Made by a program: the position numbers and the translations under genes
Shown here: positions 14,491-23,866 of the stretch, piece by piece
How positions within the stretch are numbered: the first letter of the stretch is position 1
Layout of the letters: each line of letters opens with the position of its first letter
DNA from: Loktanella sp. SALINAS62
Lineage (GTDB): Bacteria > Pseudomonadota > Alphaproteobacteria > Rhodobacterales > Rhodobacteraceae
Direction: 5' to 3'
NCBI RefSeq assembly: GCF_018263905.1
Contig: NZ_JAAFZU010000027.1
Span: forward strand, 19,268 to 83,267
Length of the DNA stretch: 64,000 nt
The notes under the pieces: model-generated
What the model saw: the letters and a program-made list of their open reading frames with translations, nothing else
The model's database searches: none
What the model was told of the DNA's origin: nothing

Positions 14491-15356
14491 CCGCGGTGCC
14501 GTCCTTCGAACCGGGGCAGCATCGCGGAAAAGTCGCGACCGGCGCCGTCCTCATCCTCGACGAAGGTGCGATAAAGATTCATCGCCGCCAGTCCCATCGG
14601 AGTGTCGGCATCGGCAGCACGGGCGGCGTCCTGCGACAGGCGCAGGTCCTTTAGCATCAGATCGGCTGCAAAACCGGGGGCATACCCGTTGTCGGCGGGC
14701 GATTTGGGACCGACACCGGGGGCCGGACAATAGGCGTTCATTGTCCATGATGACCCCGATGATGTGCTGACCACGTCAAACATCGCCTGACGGTCCAGCC
14801 CCAGCTTGTCTGCCAAAGCAAAGGCTTCGCATGTGGCGATCATCGTGACGCCAAGGATCATGTTATTGCAGATCTTGGCCGCCTGTCCGTTGCCGGACGG
14901 TCCGCAATGCACCGCCTTTTGCCCCATGATGTCGAACAGCGGCTTGGCCGTGGCAAAAGCATCGGCATCGCCGCCGACCATAAAGGTCAGCGTGCCGCCC
15001 TGCGCCCCGCCGATCCCACCCGACACAGGCGCATCCAGCGCCCCCAGACCCGCCGCGCGGGCATCGGCGGCCACATCACGCGCGCTTTGCACATCGACCG
15101 TCGAACAATCCAGAAAAACAGCGCCGCGCGGCAGCGCCGGGATGATCTGTGCCGCGACAGCGCGCAGGATATCGCCATTCGGCAACATCGTGATCGCCAC
15201 ATCCGCCCCGGCGCAGGCCAGTGCGGCGCTGTCGGCCATGGTCATTCCGTCGGGCCGCGCGGCTACATCATGGCCCGTCACGTCATGCCCCGCCGCCGCC
15301 AGATTGGCCGCCATCGGCGCGCCCATGTTGCCAAGTCCGATAAACGCAATTTTCAT
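14487..15356 (-). CDS. mmsB: 3-hydroxyisobutyrate dehydrogenase
   Basis: A 289-residue beta-hydroxyacid dehydrogenase. It shows N-terminal NAD-binding IGLGNMGAPMAANLAAAGH, the substrate loop LDAPVSGGIGGAQGGTL, and the catalytic Lys in AKICNNMILG. It oxidises 3-hydroxyisobutyrate to methylmalonate semialdehyde in valine degradation. This fits its place after the 3-hydroxyisobutyryl-CoA hydrolase, whose stop overlaps its ATG. The next enzyme, methylmalonate-semialdehyde dehydrogenase (mmsA), is not in the window. Confidence 0.92.
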   Translation of the reverse strand: MKIAFIGLGNMGAPMAANLAAAGHDVTGHDVAARPDGMTMADSAALACAGADVAITMLPNGDILRAVAAQIIPALPRGAVFLDCSTVDVQSARDVAADARAAGLGALDAPVSGGIGGAQGGTLTFMVGGDADAFATAKPLFDIMGQKAVHCGPSGNGQAAKICNNMILGVTMIATCEAFALADKLGLDRQAMFDVVSTSSGSSWTMNAYCPAPGVGPKSPADNGYAPGFAADLMLKDLRLSQDAARAADADTPMGLAAMNLYRTFVEDEDGAGRDFSAMLPRFEGRHRG

Positions 15357-16402
15357 GGTGTTTCCTTTGACGACAAAATCAGGGCATCATCGCCCAGCGG
15401 GGCCAGCATCGCGGCGATATCCGCATCGCTGACCTGCGCGGCAGACCGGTGTGCCCATGCGGGATTGCGGTCGCGGTCGATGATCGCGGCGCGGATGCCT
15501 TCCAGAAAATCGCCCTGTTCCTGCGCCCGAAAGGTGTAGCGGTATTCGTGACGCAGCGCCTGTGTCAGGCTCGCCCCCGTGCGCGCGTCCCGGATCAGTT
15601 GCAGGGCGCAGGCCATCGCCAGCGGCGCGTTGCGCGACAACGCCTTGGTCGCGGCTGCCGCAACATCGCCTTCGGCGGCGCCGCAAGCGATAACGATATC
15701 GCCCAATGTGTCACGCGCGAACAGCGTGTCGATTTCCACGGCATCCGTTGCCATCTGCGACGGCGGCGGTGTAACCGCCATCTGCGCGACGGCACCCGCG
15801 TCGCCATCGCGTTCAAGCGTTTCGGTCAGTGCGGCCCAACGGTCATGCGGCACGAAATGATCGGCAAACCCTGCATGGATCGCGTCACCCGCCGCCATGC
15901 GGGCCGACGTTAGGCCAAGGTATTCCCCCAGATGACCCGGTGCGCGCCCCAAAAGAAAGCTGCCGCCCACATCGGGGACCAGACCGATCCCGCATTCTGG
16001 CATGGCGATCTGGCTGTTTTCGCAGACAATCCGGTGGCTGGCATGACAGCCGACGCCGACGCCACCGCCCATCGTAAAGCCCGGCAAGAATGTCACCACC
16101 GGCTTGCCATATCCCGCGATCATCGCGTTCATGCGGTATTCCTGTCGCCAGAAATCCTGACCAAAGGTGAATTCCCCGGCGGTGCCTTTGGCGTAAAGGT
16201 CCGCGATATCGCCGCCCGCACAAAACGCCTTTTCACCCTCGGCATCGATCACCACCAGCCGCACCGTGTCATCCGTGGCCCAACGGGTCAGAGCAGTCTC
16301 GATCCTGACGCTCATTTCGGCGGTCAAGGCGTTCAGCGCGTCGGGGCGGTTCAGGGTGATGCGTCCGGCGTGGCCGGTTTGTCCAATCTGGATGTCGGTC
16401 AT
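15353..16402 (-). CDS. 3-hydroxyisobutyryl-CoA hydrolase (HIBCH)
   Basis: A 349-residue crotonase-fold protein starting MTDIQIGQTGHAGRITLNRP. EKAFCAGGDIADLYAKG is the oxyanion and CoA loop. GFTMGGGVGV follows, and MPECGIGLVPDVGGSFLLGR carries the Glu and Asp positions characteristic of HIBYL-CoA hydrolases. The length (about 350, longer than ordinary enoyl-CoA hydratases) also fits. It releases free 3-hydroxyisobutyrate for the next gene's product. Its ATG overlaps the stop of the acyl-CoA dehydrogenase. Confidence 0.9.
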   Translation of the reverse strand: MTDIQIGQTGHAGRITLNRPDALNALTAEMSVRIETALTRWATDDTVRLVVIDAEGEKAFCAGGDIADLYAKGTAGEFTFGQDFWRQEYRMNAMIAGYGKPVVTFLPGFTMGGGVGVGCHASHRIVCENSQIAMPECGIGLVPDVGGSFLLGRAPGHLGEYLGLTSARMAAGDAIHAGFADHFVPHDRWAALTETLERDGDAGAVAQMAVTPPPSQMATDAVEIDTLFARDTLGDIVIACGAAEGDVAAAATKALSRNAPLAMACALQLIRDARTGASLTQALRHEYRYTFRAQEQGDFLEGIRAAIIDRDRNPAWAHRSAAQVSDADIAAMLAPLGDDALILSSKETP

Positions 16403-17532
16403 CTGTCCGCCAGCACATGACGCGCCACGATCATGCGCATGATTTCGTTGGTGCCTTCCAGAATCTGATGCACGCGCAGATCGCGCACGATCTTTTCGAT
16501 CCCGTAATCCGCAAGATAACCGTAGCCGCCGTGCAGTTGCAGACATTGGTCCGCCACGCGCGACGCGGCTTCGGTCACGTGCTTTTTCGCCATCGCACAG
16601 AATTTTGTGGCATCGGCTGCGCCGTTGTCCAGTTTCCATGCTGCCTGCCACAGGAACGTGCGGGCGGATTGCAGTTCGATTTCCATGTCCGCCAGCCGGA
16701 ATTGCAGCGCCTGAAAATCGGTCAGGGACTGACCGAACGCCTTGCGGTCGGCCATATAGGCGACGGTCGCATCCATCGCCGCTTGCGCGCCGCCCAGCGC
16801 ACTGGCCGCGATGTTCAGACGGCCACCGTCCAGCCCCTTCATCGCATAGGCAAAGCCGCGCCCTTCGTCCCCCAACAGGGTCGCTGTGCAATCGTCCATC
16901 TGGACCTGACGCGTCGGTTGCGACCGCCACCCCATCTTGTCTTCCAGCCCGCCAAAGGACAGCCCGTCAGCGCCGTCAGCGACCAGATAGGCGCTGATCC
17001 CCTTGGGCCCGGCATCGCCGCTGCGGGCCATGACGATATACAGGTCGGAATAACCGCCACCGGAAATGAACGCCTTGGTTCCCGTCAGCGACCAGCCGTC
17101 GCCGCTGCGTTCCGCCCTGGTTTTCAGGGCAGCCGCGTCAGACCCGGACCCCGGTTCTGTCAGGCAATAGCTGGCGATGGTTTTCATCGCGATCAGATCG
17201 GGCAGCAGCCGTGCGCGGGTGGCATCATCTCCAAAGGTGTCGATCATCGCGGCGCACATGTTGTGGATCGACAGAAAGCTTGCGACCGACGGGCAGGCCA
17301 TCGACAACGCTTCGAACACCAGCGCCGCGTCAAGCCGTGACAGGCCTGCACCACCGGATTCTTCACGGACATACAGCCCGCCAAATCCCAGCGCGGCGAT
17401 ATCCGTCCACAACGCGCGCGGGATCGTGCCGTCTGCTTCCCACGTGCGGGCATGCGGTGCGATCCGGTCGCGACCAAAGTCACGGGCCATGTCAAAGATG
17501 GCCGACTGTTCCTCGGTTAATGCGAAATCCAT
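16399..17532 (-). CDS. Isobutyryl-CoA dehydrogenase (acyl-CoA dehydrogenase)
   Basis: A 377-residue FAD acyl-CoA dehydrogenase starting MDFALTEEQSAIFDMARDFG. It has SYCLTEPGSGSDAAALKTRA (FAD loop), TGTKAFISGGGYSD, the LQLHGGYGYL segment, and the catalytic Glu in QILEGTNEIMR. The sequence and operon context (followed by HIBCH and HIBADH) point to oxidation of isobutyryl-CoA to methacrylyl-CoA in valine degradation, with electrons passing to ETF. The start was chosen at the ATG giving the family-standard N-terminus, with GGAGG nearby upstream. Confidence 0.9.
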   Translation of the reverse strand: MDFALTEEQSAIFDMARDFGRDRIAPHARTWEADGTIPRALWTDIAALGFGGLYVREESGGAGLSRLDAALVFEALSMACPSVASFLSIHNMCAAMIDTFGDDATRARLLPDLIAMKTIASYCLTEPGSGSDAAALKTRAERSGDGWSLTGTKAFISGGGYSDLYIVMARSGDAGPKGISAYLVADGADGLSFGGLEDKMGWRSQPTRQVQMDDCTATLLGDEGRGFAYAMKGLDGGRLNIAASALGGAQAAMDATVAYMADRKAFGQSLTDFQALQFRLADMEIELQSARTFLWQAAWKLDNGAADATKFCAMAKKHVTEAASRVADQCLQLHGGYGYLADYGIEKIVRDLRVHQILEGTNEIMRMIVARHVLADR

Positions 17533-17599
17533 GGTGATCCTCCCTGTGGCGACGATACCCGAACCGTGGGCGGCGGCAAGGGCAGCGCCGCCCATGCCG

Positions 17600-18763
17600 T
17601 CAGCCGTTCGACTTTTCCCAATGTCGCTTGATCCCCTTGGCCAGCGACCAGCGATGCACCTCTGACGGACCGTCGTAGATGCGGAAGGCGCGGATTTCGC
17701 GAAACACCTGTTCCACGATGGTTGCGTCCGACACACCGGTGCCGCCCATGACCTGAACACAGCGGTCAGCCACGCGCATCAGCGCTTCTGACACGGCCAC
17801 CTTGGTCATAGAGCTTTCGCGCCCCGCCCGTTCACCACGGTCCAGCGCATCGGCGGTCCAGTCGATCATCAAACGCGCCTGTTGCAGGTCGATCAGGTTG
17901 TCGGCCAGCATGAACCCCACGCCTTCGTGGTCAATCAGTGCCTTGCCGAACGCTTGCCGACGATTGGCGTAATCCGTCGCAATTTCGTTGCAGCGGATGC
18001 AGGCCCCCAGCCAGCGCATGCAATGGGTCAACCGCGCCGGGGCAAGACGCACCTGCGCATATTTGAACCCTTCGCCAGGATCACCCAGCATCTGGTCGGC
18101 GGGGATACGCAGATCTTCGATCTCGACCGTGCAATGGCCGCCGGGCAGGCTGTTGTCGATGGTGCGGGGCTGGTGAACGATGCGGATCGCAGGGTCCGGC
18201 AGATCGACAAGGAACATGCAGGCACCCTGTTCGGCTTTTGCCATGACAATCCCGATTTGCGCCTGTGCGGCACCCGTGATCCAACATTTGCGCCCGTTGA
18301 CGACCCAATGATTGCCGTCCGGCACACAGGTGGTCTGCATCATCGACGGGTCCGACCCTGCCCCGCCATCGGTCCAGGGTTCGGACATGAAAAACGCCGA
18401 TCGCGCCGTGCCTGCGACCAGCGGATCAAGAAATCGGGATTTCAGCGCGTCCGACCCGACGCGCCCCAGCAGATAGATATTGCCTTCGTCCGGGGCGGCG
18501 GTGTTGCAGGCCAGCGGGCCCAGTGGCGACAGGCCGGACGCGATCAGCACCTGCGCGGTTTCACGGTGCGTCAGATGGTGGCCATCGGCCCGGATATGCG
18601 GCGTCATCACGCCCGCCTCGCGCGCAAGGGCGCGCAGGTCGGCGATAACGTCTTCGGTCGGGCAGTTGTGGGCGTCGCGGCGCGGGTCTTTTTCGAACGG
18701 TGCGACGACGTTTCTGACAAAGGTTTCGACGCGGGCGGCGATTTCGGTGGCTGTCTGCGTCAT
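17600..18763 (-). CDS. Acyl-CoA dehydrogenase, ACAD10/11-like
   Basis: A 387-residue acyl-CoA dehydrogenase of the ACAD10/11-like branch. MSEPWTDGGAGSDPSMMQTT is the flavin loop. QVMGGTGVSDATIVEQVFRE and IYDGPSEVHRWSLAKGIKR mark the C-terminal domain, where an Asp-Gly-Pro box replaces the Glu-Gly-Thr of short-chain enzymes. Mammalian relatives act on branched or 4-hydroxy acids, so the substrate here may be a hydroxylated or branched acyl-CoA. It overlaps the upstream SDR gene by 4 bases. A 67-base gap separates it from the next gene. Confidence 0.87.
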   Translation of the reverse strand: MTQTATEIAARVETFVRNVVAPFEKDPRRDAHNCPTEDVIADLRALAREAGVMTPHIRADGHHLTHRETAQVLIASGLSPLGPLACNTAAPDEGNIYLLGRVGSDALKSRFLDPLVAGTARSAFFMSEPWTDGGAGSDPSMMQTTCVPDGNHWVVNGRKCWITGAAQAQIGIVMAKAEQGACMFLVDLPDPAIRIVHQPRTIDNSLPGGHCTVEIEDLRIPADQMLGDPGEGFKYAQVRLAPARLTHCMRWLGACIRCNEIATDYANRRQAFGKALIDHEGVGFMLADNLIDLQQARLMIDWTADALDRGERAGRESSMTKVAVSEALMRVADRCVQVMGGTGVSDATIVEQVFREIRAFRIYDGPSEVHRWSLAKGIKRHWEKSNG

Positions 18764-19521
18764 TTCGGTGCCATGCGGATCGCACCGTCCAGACGAATGA
18801 CCTCTCCGTTCAGCATCGGATTTTGGGCGATCGCCTGCACCAGCCGGGCGTATTCGTCAGGATCGCCCAGACGGTTCGGAAACGGCACCTGCGCGCCCAG
18901 ACTGTCCTGTGCGTCCTGCGGCAGGCTTTTCATCAGCGGGGTCAGGAACAGGCCCGGTGCAATGGTCATGACCCGGATGCCAAACCGCGCCATTTCGCGT
19001 GCGGCAGGCAGGGTCAAGGCAGCCACGCCCCCCTTGGATGCCGCATAGGCGGGTTGTCCGATCTGGCCATCAAACGCCGCGACAGAGGCCGTGTTGATGA
19101 TCGCGCCGCGTTCCTCTCCCAGCGTGTCAAGCTTTTGCAGATGGGCCGCGAATTTTGACATCACATTGAACGTGCCGACCAGATTGATGTTCACGATCCG
19201 GGCGAATTCGGCCAGCGGCAGCGGGGTGCCGTCGCGGTTCACGATCTTGGCGGGCGGGCCGATGCCCGCGCAGTTCACGCACAGGCGCGGCGGCGTCGGG
19301 CCGGAAAACGCGGCGTCGATCGCATGCGCGACAGCGGCGTCATCGGTAACGTCGGCCTGCGCAAACGTGCCACCGATGTCTTGTGCCAGCGCGCGACCCA
19401 GATCGGCGTTCATGTCCAGAATTGTGACCTGCGCGCCACCTGCGGCAAGCCTGCGTGCGGTCGCGGCCCCCAGACCCGATGCGCCACCCGCGACGACCGC
19501 CCCGATGCCATTGATTTCCAT
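18760..19521 (-). CDS. SDR 3-hydroxyacyl-CoA dehydrogenase (HSD10-type)
   Basis: A 253-residue short-chain dehydrogenase. GGASGLGAAT is the NAD loop and ILDMNAD gives NAD specificity. The NCAG segment, the catalytic Ser in INTASVAAFDG and YAASKGGVAAL (Tyr and Lys) complete the triad. The C-terminal MTIAPGLFLTPL and FPNRLGDPDEYARLVQAI segments resemble type II 3-hydroxyacyl-CoA dehydrogenases (2-methyl-3-hydroxybutyryl-CoA dehydrogenase, isoleucine degradation). It is first in the seven-gene operon, which fits branched-chain catabolism. Confidence 0.88.
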   Translation of the reverse strand: MEINGIGAVVAGGASGLGAATARRLAAGGAQVTILDMNADLGRALAQDIGGTFAQADVTDDAAVAHAIDAAFSGPTPPRLCVNCAGIGPPAKIVNRDGTPLPLAEFARIVNINLVGTFNVMSKFAAHLQKLDTLGEERGAIINTASVAAFDGQIGQPAYAASKGGVAALTLPAAREMARFGIRVMTIAPGLFLTPLMKSLPQDAQDSLGAQVPFPNRLGDPDEYARLVQAIAQNPMLNGEVIRLDGAIRMAPK

Positions 19522-19685
19522 ATGCGTGATCCTCTCCCCCGTGTTGCGCCCAACCTAGCAGCGCGGACGGTGTGCGCCACCCTTGACGATGCGTGACGTT
19601 TCCAGACGCTGCGGCGGCGATCTTGACCTATCGGGCCGTGTCCGTTCGCGCGATAAGAGGCACGAGTCCGCGAAAGGCCCGCAGC
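19522..19685. promoter_or_regulatory. Divergent promoter region (branched-chain operon / sdaA)
   Basis: This 164-base gap separates the SDR start from the serine ammonia-lyase start and must carry both promoters. I could not assign convincing -35/-10 boxes or an operator palindrome. Confidence 0.4.
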
Positions 19686-21092
19686 ATGTTTCTATCCATT
19701 ACCGATGTCTTCAAGATCGGGGTCGGCCCGTCGTCGTCGCATACAATGGGACCAATGACCGCCGCCGCCCTGTTTCTGGACGATCTGCGGCGCGGTGTCG
19801 AACGCATCCCCGGCGCGGGCGATCTGGCATCCGTCACCGCCACGCTGCACGGCAGCCTTGCATTCACCGGCAAGGGCCATGCGACCGACCGCGCCGTGCG
19901 GCTGGGCCTGTTGGGCATGGTGCCCGCCACGTTCGACGCCGACAAGGCCGAGGCGCTGGACGCTGCCCTGCAGGCGACCGGCACCCTGCATCCCGACGGA
20001 TTGCCGCCGCTTGGGTTCGTGCCGGACCGCGATGTGATTTTCGACTATGGCCCACCGCTGGAATTGCACGCCAACGGGCTGGTCCTGCGGGCGTTCGATA
20101 CCGCCGGGCGGCCCTATTATACGCAAACCTATTATTCCGTCGGCGGTGGTTTCGTGATGACGGAACCGGAACTGCTGGCCCATCGCAACCGCGACAACAG
20201 CACGCCGCAGGCGACGGACCATGCCTTTCCCTTTGCCTTTGGCACGGCGCGCGAAATGCTGACCATGGGGACCGCATCGGGCAAGACCGTCGCACAGATG
20301 AAACGCGCCAACGAAGAGCTGGTGCATGACAGTAAGCTGGATGCCAAGATCGACGCGATCTGGGCGGCCATGGACGATTGCATCAGTCGCGGCCTGAAAC
20401 AGGACGGCATCTTGCCGGGTGGTCTGAAGGTCCGTCGCCGCGCCCGCGCGATCCACGAAAAATTGCAGGCCGAACGCGGCACCAATCAGGCGCAACCCCA
20501 CGTCGCAAACGACTGGATGAGCGTTTACGCCATGGCCGTAAACGAAGAAAACGCAGCCGGCGGCAAGGTCGTCACATCCCCCACCAACGGGGCGGCAGGG
20601 GTCGTGCCCGCCGTCGGGCGTTACTATCGTGACCACTGCATCGGGGCCACGCAACAGGGGTTGCGCGACCTTTTGCTGACCGCTGCCGCGATCGGCGGGC
20701 TGATCAAGCACAACGCCAGCATATCCGGCGCCGAAGTCGGCTGTCAGGGAGAGGTGGGATCAGCCGCCGCGATGGCCGCCGCAGGCCTGTGCGCGGCGCT
20801 TGGCGGCACCAATGAACAGATCGAAAACGCCGCCGAAATCGCGCTGGAACATCATCTGGGCATGACCTGCGACCCGGCCGCAGGGCTGGTGCAGGTGCCC
20901 TGCATCGAACGCAACGCATTGGGCGCGATCAAGGCGGTCAGCGCCGCCAGTCTGGCGCTGCGCGGTGACGGCGTACATTTCATGCCGCTGGACAACTGCG
21001 TGCAGGTGATGCTGGAAACCGGACGCGAAATGGATGTGAAATACAAGGAAACATCGACCGGGGGGATCGCCGTCAACCTGCCCGAATGCTAG
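19686..21092 (+). CDS. sdaA: L-serine ammonia-lyase, iron-sulfur dependent
   Basis: A 468-residue single-chain L-serine dehydratase. It shows the N-terminal beta domain [16 protein letters not shown], the [13 protein letters not shown] linker, and the alpha domain with [30 protein letters not shown] and the family Cys residues. These include the Cys in [18 protein letters not shown] that holds the [4Fe-4S] cluster. It deaminates serine to pyruvate and ammonia in the cytosol. The ATG at 19686 gives the canonical start; a more upstream in-frame Met extends into non-conserved sequence. Confidence 0.95.
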   Translation: MFLSITDVFKIGVGPSSSHTMGPMTAAALFLDDLRRGVERIPGAGDLASVTATLHGSLAFTGKGHATDRAVRLGLLGMVPATFDADKAEALDAALQATGTLHPDGLPPLGFVPDRDVIFDYGPPLELHANGLVLRAFDTAGRPYYTQTYYSVGGGFVMTEPELLAHRNRDNSTPQATDHAFPFAFGTAREMLTMGTASGKTVAQMKRANEELVHDSKLDAKIDAIWAAMDDCISRGLKQDGILPGGLKVRRRARAIHEKLQAERGTNQAQPHVANDWMSVYAMAVNEENAAGGKVVTSPTNGAAGVVPAVGRYYRDHCIGATQQGLRDLLLTAAAIGGLIKHNASISGAEVGCQGEVGSAAAMAAAGLCAALGGTNEQIENAAEIALEHHLGMTCDPAAGLVQVPCIERNALGAIKAVSAASLALRGDGVHFMPLDNCVQVMLETGREMDVKYKETSTGGIAVNLPEC

Positions 21093-21147
21093 GCCATTGC
21101 ATCGCCCCCCTGCGCACGGCACCATCGCCCCACAGCAGGAGGACCGC

Positions 21148-22335
21148 ATGACCGATACCTACATTCTTGGCGCCGCGCGCACCCCGATGGGCGCATTCAT
21201 GGGGGAATTGTCCGGCGTGCCCGCCACCGTGCTGGGCACCACCGCCATTGCGGCAGCATTGGCGCAGTCGGGTGTCAGCCCCGATGCGATAGACGAGGTG
21301 TTCATGGGCAATGTGCTGCCCGCCGGACTGGGTCAGGCGCCCGCACGTCAGGCCGCAATTCACGCAGGGATTCCAGAACGCACCCCCTGCACCACGGTGT
21401 CAAAGGTCTGCGGATCCGGGATGCGGGCCGCGATGTTCGCGCAGGATGCCATCGCACTGGGCCACGCGGGACTGGTCGTCGCGGGCGGCATGGAAAGCAT
21501 GTCGAACGCGCCTTATCTGCTGCCAAAGGCGCGGGGCGGCTACCGGATCGGCCATGGCCAGACGCTGGATCACATGATGCTGGACGGGCTGGAAGACGCC
21601 TATGACGTGGCTGCCGACGGCACACGGCGCGCCATGGGCACCTTTGGCGAAGATTGCGCCGCACATTACGTTTTCACCCGCGCCCAGCAGGATGATTTCG
21701 CCATCGCCAGCGTCACCCGCGCCAAAGAGGCCGCCGCATCCGGCGCATTCGACTGGGAAATCGCGCCCGTCATGCGAAAGACCCGCAAGGGCGAACAGGT
21801 CATCGACAGCGACGAAGGCCCGCGCCGCATCGACCCGGCCAAGATCCCGAACCTGCGCGCGGCATTCAAATCCGACGGCACGATCACGGCCGCATCGTCA
21901 TCGTCGATCAACGACGGGGCTGCGGCGCTGATCCTTGGCGGGGCGGATGCCGCAAAGGCGCACGTCCCCATCGCCCGGATCGTGGGACAGGCGGCCTTTG
22001 CCGCGGCGCCGGGTTGGTTCACAACCGCCCCCATTCACGCCATGGACCGGCTGTTTGACCGGATCGGCTGGACCTATGCCGACGCCGATCTGTTCGAAAT
22101 CAACGAAGCCTTTGCCGTGGTGCCGATGGCCGCGATGAAAGACCGCGATATCCCCCACGACCGCGTCAACGTGCACGGCGGGGCCTGTGCGTTGGGTCAT
22201 CCCATCGGCGCGTCGGGCGCGCGGATTGTGGTGACCTTGCTGGGCGCGCTGCGCGCACGGGGTCTAAAACGCGGCGTTGCATCAATCTGCATCGGTGGCG
22301 GCGAAGGCACCGCCTTGGCGGTCGAAATGATCTAA
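21148..22335 (+). CDS. Acetyl-CoA C-acyltransferase (thiolase)
   Basis: A 395-residue thiolase starting MTDTYILGAARTPMGAFMG after a CAGGAGGACCGC ribosome site. The nucleophilic Cys lies in CTTVSKVCGSGMRAA. NEAFAVVP follows, then GGACALGHPIGASGAR (His) and the second Cys in SICIGGGEGTALA. It catalyses biosynthetic or degradative condensation/cleavage of acyl-CoAs, most like acetoacetyl- or 2-methylacetoacetyl-CoA thiolases. It may serve the neighbouring branched-chain operon. The gap to sdaA is 55 bases. Its stop overlaps the convergent oxidoreductase stop. Confidence 0.93.
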   Translation: MTDTYILGAARTPMGAFMGELSGVPATVLGTTAIAAALAQSGVSPDAIDEVFMGNVLPAGLGQAPARQAAIHAGIPERTPCTTVSKVCGSGMRAAMFAQDAIALGHAGLVVAGGMESMSNAPYLLPKARGGYRIGHGQTLDHMMLDGLEDAYDVAADGTRRAMGTFGEDCAAHYVFTRAQQDDFAIASVTRAKEAAASGAFDWEIAPVMRKTRKGEQVIDSDEGPRRIDPAKIPNLRAAFKSDGTITAASSSSINDGAAALILGGADAAKAHVPIARIVGQAAFAAAPGWFTTAPIHAMDRLFDRIGWTYADADLFEINEAFAVVPMAAMKDRDIPHDRVNVHGGACALGHPIGASGARIVVTLLGALRARGLKRGVASICIGGGEGTALAVEMI

Positions 22336-23720
22336 AGCGGAAAGCCAAGGCGATGGACCAACCTAATCCACGCCTTGCGCCAGCCGCCTTTGGTATCGAC
22401 ATGGTCCAACGCACGCATTGTCAGCGCGGCCCCCATCCAGCGGAACGGTTCGGGCGGGATACGACCGGGCAGGCTGCTGGCAAGTGCAAGGTCCAGATCC
22501 GGTGATCCGGTATCGTCCAGCCGTTCCAGCGCCAGCCGCGCGCCGAACCGTGACGCTGTGACGCCAAACCCGGAATAGCCGCCGGCATAAACGCCCTTGC
22601 CGCCGTAATAGGGTTGCAGATGCACCGCCATGCGCGTGGTCAGATCAATCGGGCCGGACCATGCGTGCGAAAACTTCACATCGTCCAACTGCGGAAATGT
22701 GTCGTGGAAATATCCCGCCAGCCGGTCATAAACCTGCAGCTGCCGGTCACCTGCGGGATCGGTCGCATCGTTGAAATAATACCCGATCCGTCCGCCATAA
22801 ACGATCCGGTTGTCGCGCGTCAGTCGCATGTAATTCAGCTGCTTGCGGGTGTCATAGACGCCTTGGCGATTGGTCCAGCCGATGCGGTCCATCTGCTCCG
22901 CCGTCAACGGCTCGGTCGCCAGCACGCGGTCGCGCATGGCGACGACATATCGCTTGATATGGCGGTGCCCCGCGCCCCATGCATTGGTCGCAAACAGCAC
23001 CCGCCGCGCGTCGATGCGCCCGTCGTGTGTGGTGATCCGCAACTGGTGACCCTGATCGGACACGTCCAGCATCGGAGTGTGTTCATGCACGCGCACCCCC
23101 AGCGTCAGGGCAATCGCCTTGAGCCCCCAGGCCAGTTTGGCTGGGTGCACGGTGCCGGTGCGCTGCCGCGACCAGATCGCGCCCTCGAAAAGGGGGGACG
23201 CCAGTTCTGCCTGTGTCTGGGCGCGATCCAGCAGGACAGCGTCGTGACCGTGCTGCTGGTGCAGGGCGAATTCGCGGTGCAGGTCGTCCAGATGGGCGCG
23301 GTTGACCGCGACGGTCATTTCGCCGGTCCATTCCAGATCGGCGTCGATCCCGAATTGTGTGATCGTGTCGCGCCAGCCATCCAGATTTTCGATGCCCAAC
23401 CGTTCCAGCACGTCCATGTCTGCGGGGAACACACGTTTGGCATTGCCCAGCCCGTGAATGACCGATGTGGACACGATCCCGCCCGGACGGCCAGAGGCGC
23501 CGTGCGCGACCTTGCCTGCCTCGATCAACGTGACATTCCGCGCGGGGTCGCGCTGTTTGGCGATGATCGCGGCCCACAACCCGGTAAAGCCACCGCCAAC
23601 GATCAGCAGATCAGTCTCTGTCCGGCCGACCAGATGCGCGCAGGTGTCCGGGGCTGCGGTATTGTCCAACCACAGCGGATAGAATGTTACATCCGTCAGG
23701 GCCTTGTGAAACGTCGTCAT
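22332..23720 (-). CDS. FAD-dependent oxidoreductase (DAO family)
   Basis: A 462-residue DAO-superfamily flavoprotein. The FAD loop is LLIVGGGFTGLWAAI, followed by LIEAGKVAHGASGRPGG. A C-terminal GGKGVYAGGYSGFGVT segment contacts the isoalloxazine. The family oxidises amines or amino acids such as glycine, sarcosine or gamma-glutamylputrescine. The substrate is not deducible. The ATG at 23720 was chosen because the frame upstream is unconserved and runs into the promoter of the divergent hpsN. It is convergent with the thiolase gene. Confidence 0.87.
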   Translation of the reverse strand: MTTFHKALTDVTFYPLWLDNTAAPDTCAHLVGRTETDLLIVGGGFTGLWAAIIAKQRDPARNVTLIEAGKVAHGASGRPGGIVSTSVIHGLGNAKRVFPADMDVLERLGIENLDGWRDTITQFGIDADLEWTGEMTVAVNRAHLDDLHREFALHQQHGHDAVLLDRAQTQAELASPLFEGAIWSRQRTGTVHPAKLAWGLKAIALTLGVRVHEHTPMLDVSDQGHQLRITTHDGRIDARRVLFATNAWGAGHRHIKRYVVAMRDRVLATEPLTAEQMDRIGWTNRQGVYDTRKQLNYMRLTRDNRIVYGGRIGYYFNDATDPAGDRQLQVYDRLAGYFHDTFPQLDDVKFSHAWSGPIDLTTRMAVHLQPYYGGKGVYAGGYSGFGVTASRFGARLALERLDDTGSPDLDLALASSLPGRIPPEPFRWMGAALTMRALDHVDTKGGWRKAWIRLVHRLGFPL

Positions 23721-23866
23721 GGGCAGCTTGCCTTTTGCGGTGACCGTATGAAACGTGATAGCCTGCTGCGTGGCCCGATCAAAGAGCCTGCCGGGAAACG
23801 CTTGCGCGATGCCGGGCACCAGATATGGTGACGCCCAGGGTGCCGTGCGCCCGGACAGGGGGCCGC

